Shown here: positions 61,967 through 64,000 of the stretch, piece by piece | How the letters are laid out: each line of letters begins with the position of its first letter | How positions within the stretch are numbered: position 1 is the first letter of the stretch | From: Nocardioides seonyuensis | GTDB taxonomy: Bacteria; Actinomycetota; Actinomycetes; Propionibacteriales; Nocardioidaceae | Reading direction: 5' to 3' | Assembly (NCBI RefSeq): GCF_004683965.1 | Contig: NZ_CP038436.1 | Location: 2,542,001 to 2,606,000, forward strand | Length of the DNA stretch: 64,000 nt | The notes under the pieces: model-generated | Told to the model about the DNA's origin: nothing | What the model saw: only the letters and a program-made list of their open reading frames with translations | Database searches by the model: none | Made by a program: the position numbers and the translations under genes

Positions 61967-63957
61967 TTGTAACTCCGTGCCTTCATCTCGATGGCTTGGT
62001 AGGTCAGTGCTTCCTGGTGCAGGACGGGCATGTGGCCGTCCTCGCCGGCCCACTCCCACGCGGCGACGTAGGCGAACTCGTCGTCGATGCGCTCAGCCTC
62101 GCCGTCGGGCGTCTGGGACTCGGCGCGGAAGTGGCCGCCGCAGGACTCGCGACGGTTGAGCGCGTCGATGCACATGAGCTCGCCGAGCTCGAAGAAGTCT
62201 GCGACTCGGCCGGCCCGCTCGAGGCTCTGGTTGAGGCTCTCGGCGGTGCCGAGGACCTTGACGTTCTTCCAGAAGTCGGCCTTGAGGTCACGGATCAGGC
62301 CGATGGCCTTGGTCAGGCCCTCCTTGGTCCGCTCCATGCCGCAGTACTCCCACATGATCTGGCCCAGCTCCTTGTGGTAGCTGTCGACCGAGCGGGTGCC
62401 GTTGACGCTGAGGAAGTGGTCGATGCGCTGCTGGACCGACTGCTTGGCCTCGACCACCGCCGGGTGGGACTCGTCGATGCGCTCACGGGTGTCGGCCAGG
62501 TAGTTGGCGATCGTGTAGGGGAGCACGAAGTAGCCGTCGGCCAGGCCCTGCATCAGCGCGGACGCACCGAGGCGGTTGGCTCCCTGGTCGGAGAAGTTGG
62601 CCTCGCCGGCGACGAACAGGCCCTCGATGTTGCTCTCGAGGTCGTAGTCGACCCAGAGGCCACCCATCACGTAGTGCACCGCGGGGTAGACGCGCATCGG
62701 GACCTCGTAGGGGTTCTCCGCAGTGATCTGGGTGTACATGTCGAAGAGGTTGCCGTACTTGGCGGCGACCGTGTCGCGACCCATGCGCTCGATGGCATCG
62801 GCGAAGTCGAGGTAGACGCCGCGACGCACACCGTCGACCTCGGGGCCGACGCCACGACCCTCGTCGCACATGTACTTCGCCTGGCGGGAGGCGATGTCAC
62901 GGGGCACGAGGTTGCCGAAGGCGGGGTAGATCCGCTCCAGGTAGTAGTCGCGGTCCTCCTCGGGGATCTCGCGCGGGTCCTTGGCGCAGTCCTCCTTGTT
63001 CTTCGGCACCCAGATGCGCCCGTCGTTGCGCAGCGACTCCGACATCAGCGTGAGCTTGGACTGGTTCTCGCCGGAGACGGGGATGCACGTCGGGTGGATC
63101 TGCGTGTAGCAGGGGTTGCCCATGTAGGCGCCCTTGCGGTGGGCACGCCATGCCGCGGTGACGTTGGAGCCCATCGCGTTGGTGGAGAGGAAGTAGACGT
63201 TGCCGTAGCCGCCGGTCGCCAGCACGACCGCGTCACCGAGGTGGGTCTCGATCTCGCCGGTGACCATGTCGCGCACGATGATGCCCTTGGCCACCCCGTC
63301 CACCACGATGAGCTCGAGCATCTCGTGACGGGTGTGGGTGGTGACCGTGCCGGCGGCCACCTGGCGCTCGAGCGCCTGGTAGGCGCCGATCAGCAGCTGC
63401 TGGCCGGTCTGGCCGCGGGCGTAGAAGGTGCGCGAGACCTGGACCCCGCCGAAGGAGCGGTTGTCGAGCAGGCCGCCGTACTCGCGGGCGAAGGGCACTC
63501 CCTGCGCCACGCACTGGTCGATGATGTTGGCCGAGACCTCGGCCAGGCGGTAGGAGTTGGACTCGCGGGAGCGGAAGTCGCCGCCCTTCACCGTGTCGTA
63601 GAAGAGGCGGTAGACCGAGTCGCCGTCGTTGCGGTAGTTCTTCGCGGCGTTGATGCCGCCCTGCGCGGCGATCGAGTGGGCCCGGCGCGGGGAGTCCTGG
63701 TAGCAGAAGCTCTCGACCTGGTAGCCGGCCTCGCCGAGGGTCGCACCGGCCGCGGCGCCGGCCAGGCCGGTGCCGACGATGATGACCTTGACCTTGCGCC
63801 GGTTGGCAGGGTTGACCAGCTTGGCGTGGGCCTTGCGCTCCTCCCACACCTGCGGGATCGGCACGTTGGTGGGGGCCTTGGTATCGGCGATCGGCTCGCC
63901 GAGGGTGAAGAAGTCGGCAGCGTCGCTGGCTGCGGTCCTGGTCTGGGTCTCAGTCAT
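61963..63957 (-). CDS. sdhA: Succinate dehydrogenase flavoprotein subunit
   Basis: Oxidises succinate to fumarate at a covalently bound FAD. The 664-residue protein has the dinucleotide fold '[24 protein letters not shown]', the FAD-attachment block '[20 protein letters not shown]' (His), '[18 protein letters not shown]', '[35 protein letters not shown]' (active-site region), '[54 protein letters not shown]'. ATG 63957 is 17 bases after the end of sdhC. Confidence 0.97.
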   Translation of the reverse strand: MTETQTRTAASDAADFFTLGEPIADTKAPTNVPIPQVWEERKAHAKLVNPANRRKVKVIIVGTGLAGAAAGATLGEAGYQVESFCYQDSPRRAHSIAAQGGINAAKNYRNDGDSVYRLFYDTVKGGDFRSRESNSYRLAEVSANIIDQCVAQGVPFAREYGGLLDNRSFGGVQVSRTFYARGQTGQQLLIGAYQALERQVAAGTVTTHTRHEMLELIVVDGVAKGIIVRDMVTGEIETHLGDAVVLATGGYGNVYFLSTNAMGSNVTAAWRAHRKGAYMGNPCYTQIHPTCIPVSGENQSKLTLMSESLRNDGRIWVPKNKEDCAKDPREIPEEDRDYYLERIYPAFGNLVPRDIASRQAKYMCDEGRGVGPEVDGVRRGVYLDFADAIERMGRDTVAAKYGNLFDMYTQITAENPYEVPMRVYPAVHYVMGGLWVDYDLESNIEGLFVAGEANFSDQGANRLGASALMQGLADGYFVLPYTIANYLADTRERIDESHPAVVEAKQSVQQRIDHFLSVNGTRSVDSYHKELGQIMWEYCGMERTKEGLTKAIGLIRDLKADFWKNVKVLGTAESLNQSLERAGRVADFFELGELMCIDALNRRESCGGHFRAESQTPDGEAERIDDEFAYVAAWEWAGEDGHMPVLHQEALTYQAIEMKARSYK

Positions 63958-63974
63958 GTTCTTCGATCAGCCTT

Positions 63975-64000
63975 TTAGTCGACGATGCCGGCGAGGACGA
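63975..64000 (-). CDS. sdhC: End of succinate dehydrogenase cytochrome b subunit gene (partial)
   Basis: Only the last eight codons (Val-Leu-Ala-Gly-Ile-Val-Asp then TAA) lie in the window, immediately upstream of sdhA on the same strand. A hydrophobic end of this form and the position before sdhA identify it as the likely membrane anchor subunit. Confidence 0.6.

Overview
The window is a high-GC actinobacterial chromosome segment. A genus such as Nocardioides or a close relative in Nocardioidaceae fits best. The reasons are a DUF222/HNH nuclease, an F420-dependent luciferase-like oxidoreductase, DUF6350 and DUF3017 proteins, monomeric NADP isocitrate dehydrogenase, many GTG starts, GTGA/ATGA stop-start overlaps and leaderless TANNNT promoters. 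Nothing looks like a prophage, integrative element, IS or CRISPR locus. No tRNA or rRNA gene was seen.

Left part (1-13.3 kb): a cut DUF222/HNH gene; malate synthase behind a ROK repressor gene; a divergent three-gene sugar ABC importer (lipoprotein, ATPase, permease) with mirrored 14-bp ROK-type operators in the shared promoter; two secreted enzymes (ASST-type sulfotransferase, SGNH hydrolase); an MMPL exporter; a secreted propeller-like protein.

13.3-33.6 kb: a GDPD phosphodiesterase and a FadD15-like acyl-CoA ligase; a pseudouridine catabolic operon (HTH-fused kinase, glycosidase, small C2H2-like protein); small proteins and a secreted RTX-repeat protein; a metallo-beta-lactamase-fold hydrolase; a four-gene, overlap-coupled operon (LLM oxidoreductase, MpaB-family oxygenase, acyl-CoA dehydrogenase, SRPBCC) with a perfect 8-bp-arm operator; tandem secreted paralogues beside a truncated GDPD relic; and an envelope-stress module of a PspC/LiaF-like protein divergent from a PspC-histidine kinase, NarL regulator and ABC exporter.

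33.6-53.5 kb is a core block: pcrA, M23 peptidase, sucCD, an ECF-sigma/transmembrane/extracytoplasmic fusion, DUF6350, purN, a ZTP riboswitch, purH, an MFS protein, folD, DUF3017, mdh, a lipoprotein, a glutaredoxin-like protein, an aquaporin with an apparent frameshift, and monomeric icd. It links TCA-cycle enzymes with purine and one-carbon metabolism. The riboswitch senses the folate-stress alarmone ZTP ahead of purH, and folD supplies the 10-formyl-THF pool. The space between DUF3017 and mdh is filled by a 21-bp-phased array of direct and inverted repeats.

53.5-64 kb: DUF3592, an MFS exporter, a secreted lipase, leaderless divergent trpS and 2H-phosphoesterase genes, a BrkB/YihY protein, a second acyl-CoA ligase, a very large bidirectional hairpin, and sdhB-sdhA with the last codons of sdhC. 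Together aceB, sucCD, mdh, icd and sdhAB give much of the TCA cycle and glyoxylate bypass. Convergent gene pairs here usually end in G+C-rich hairpins without a T tract.
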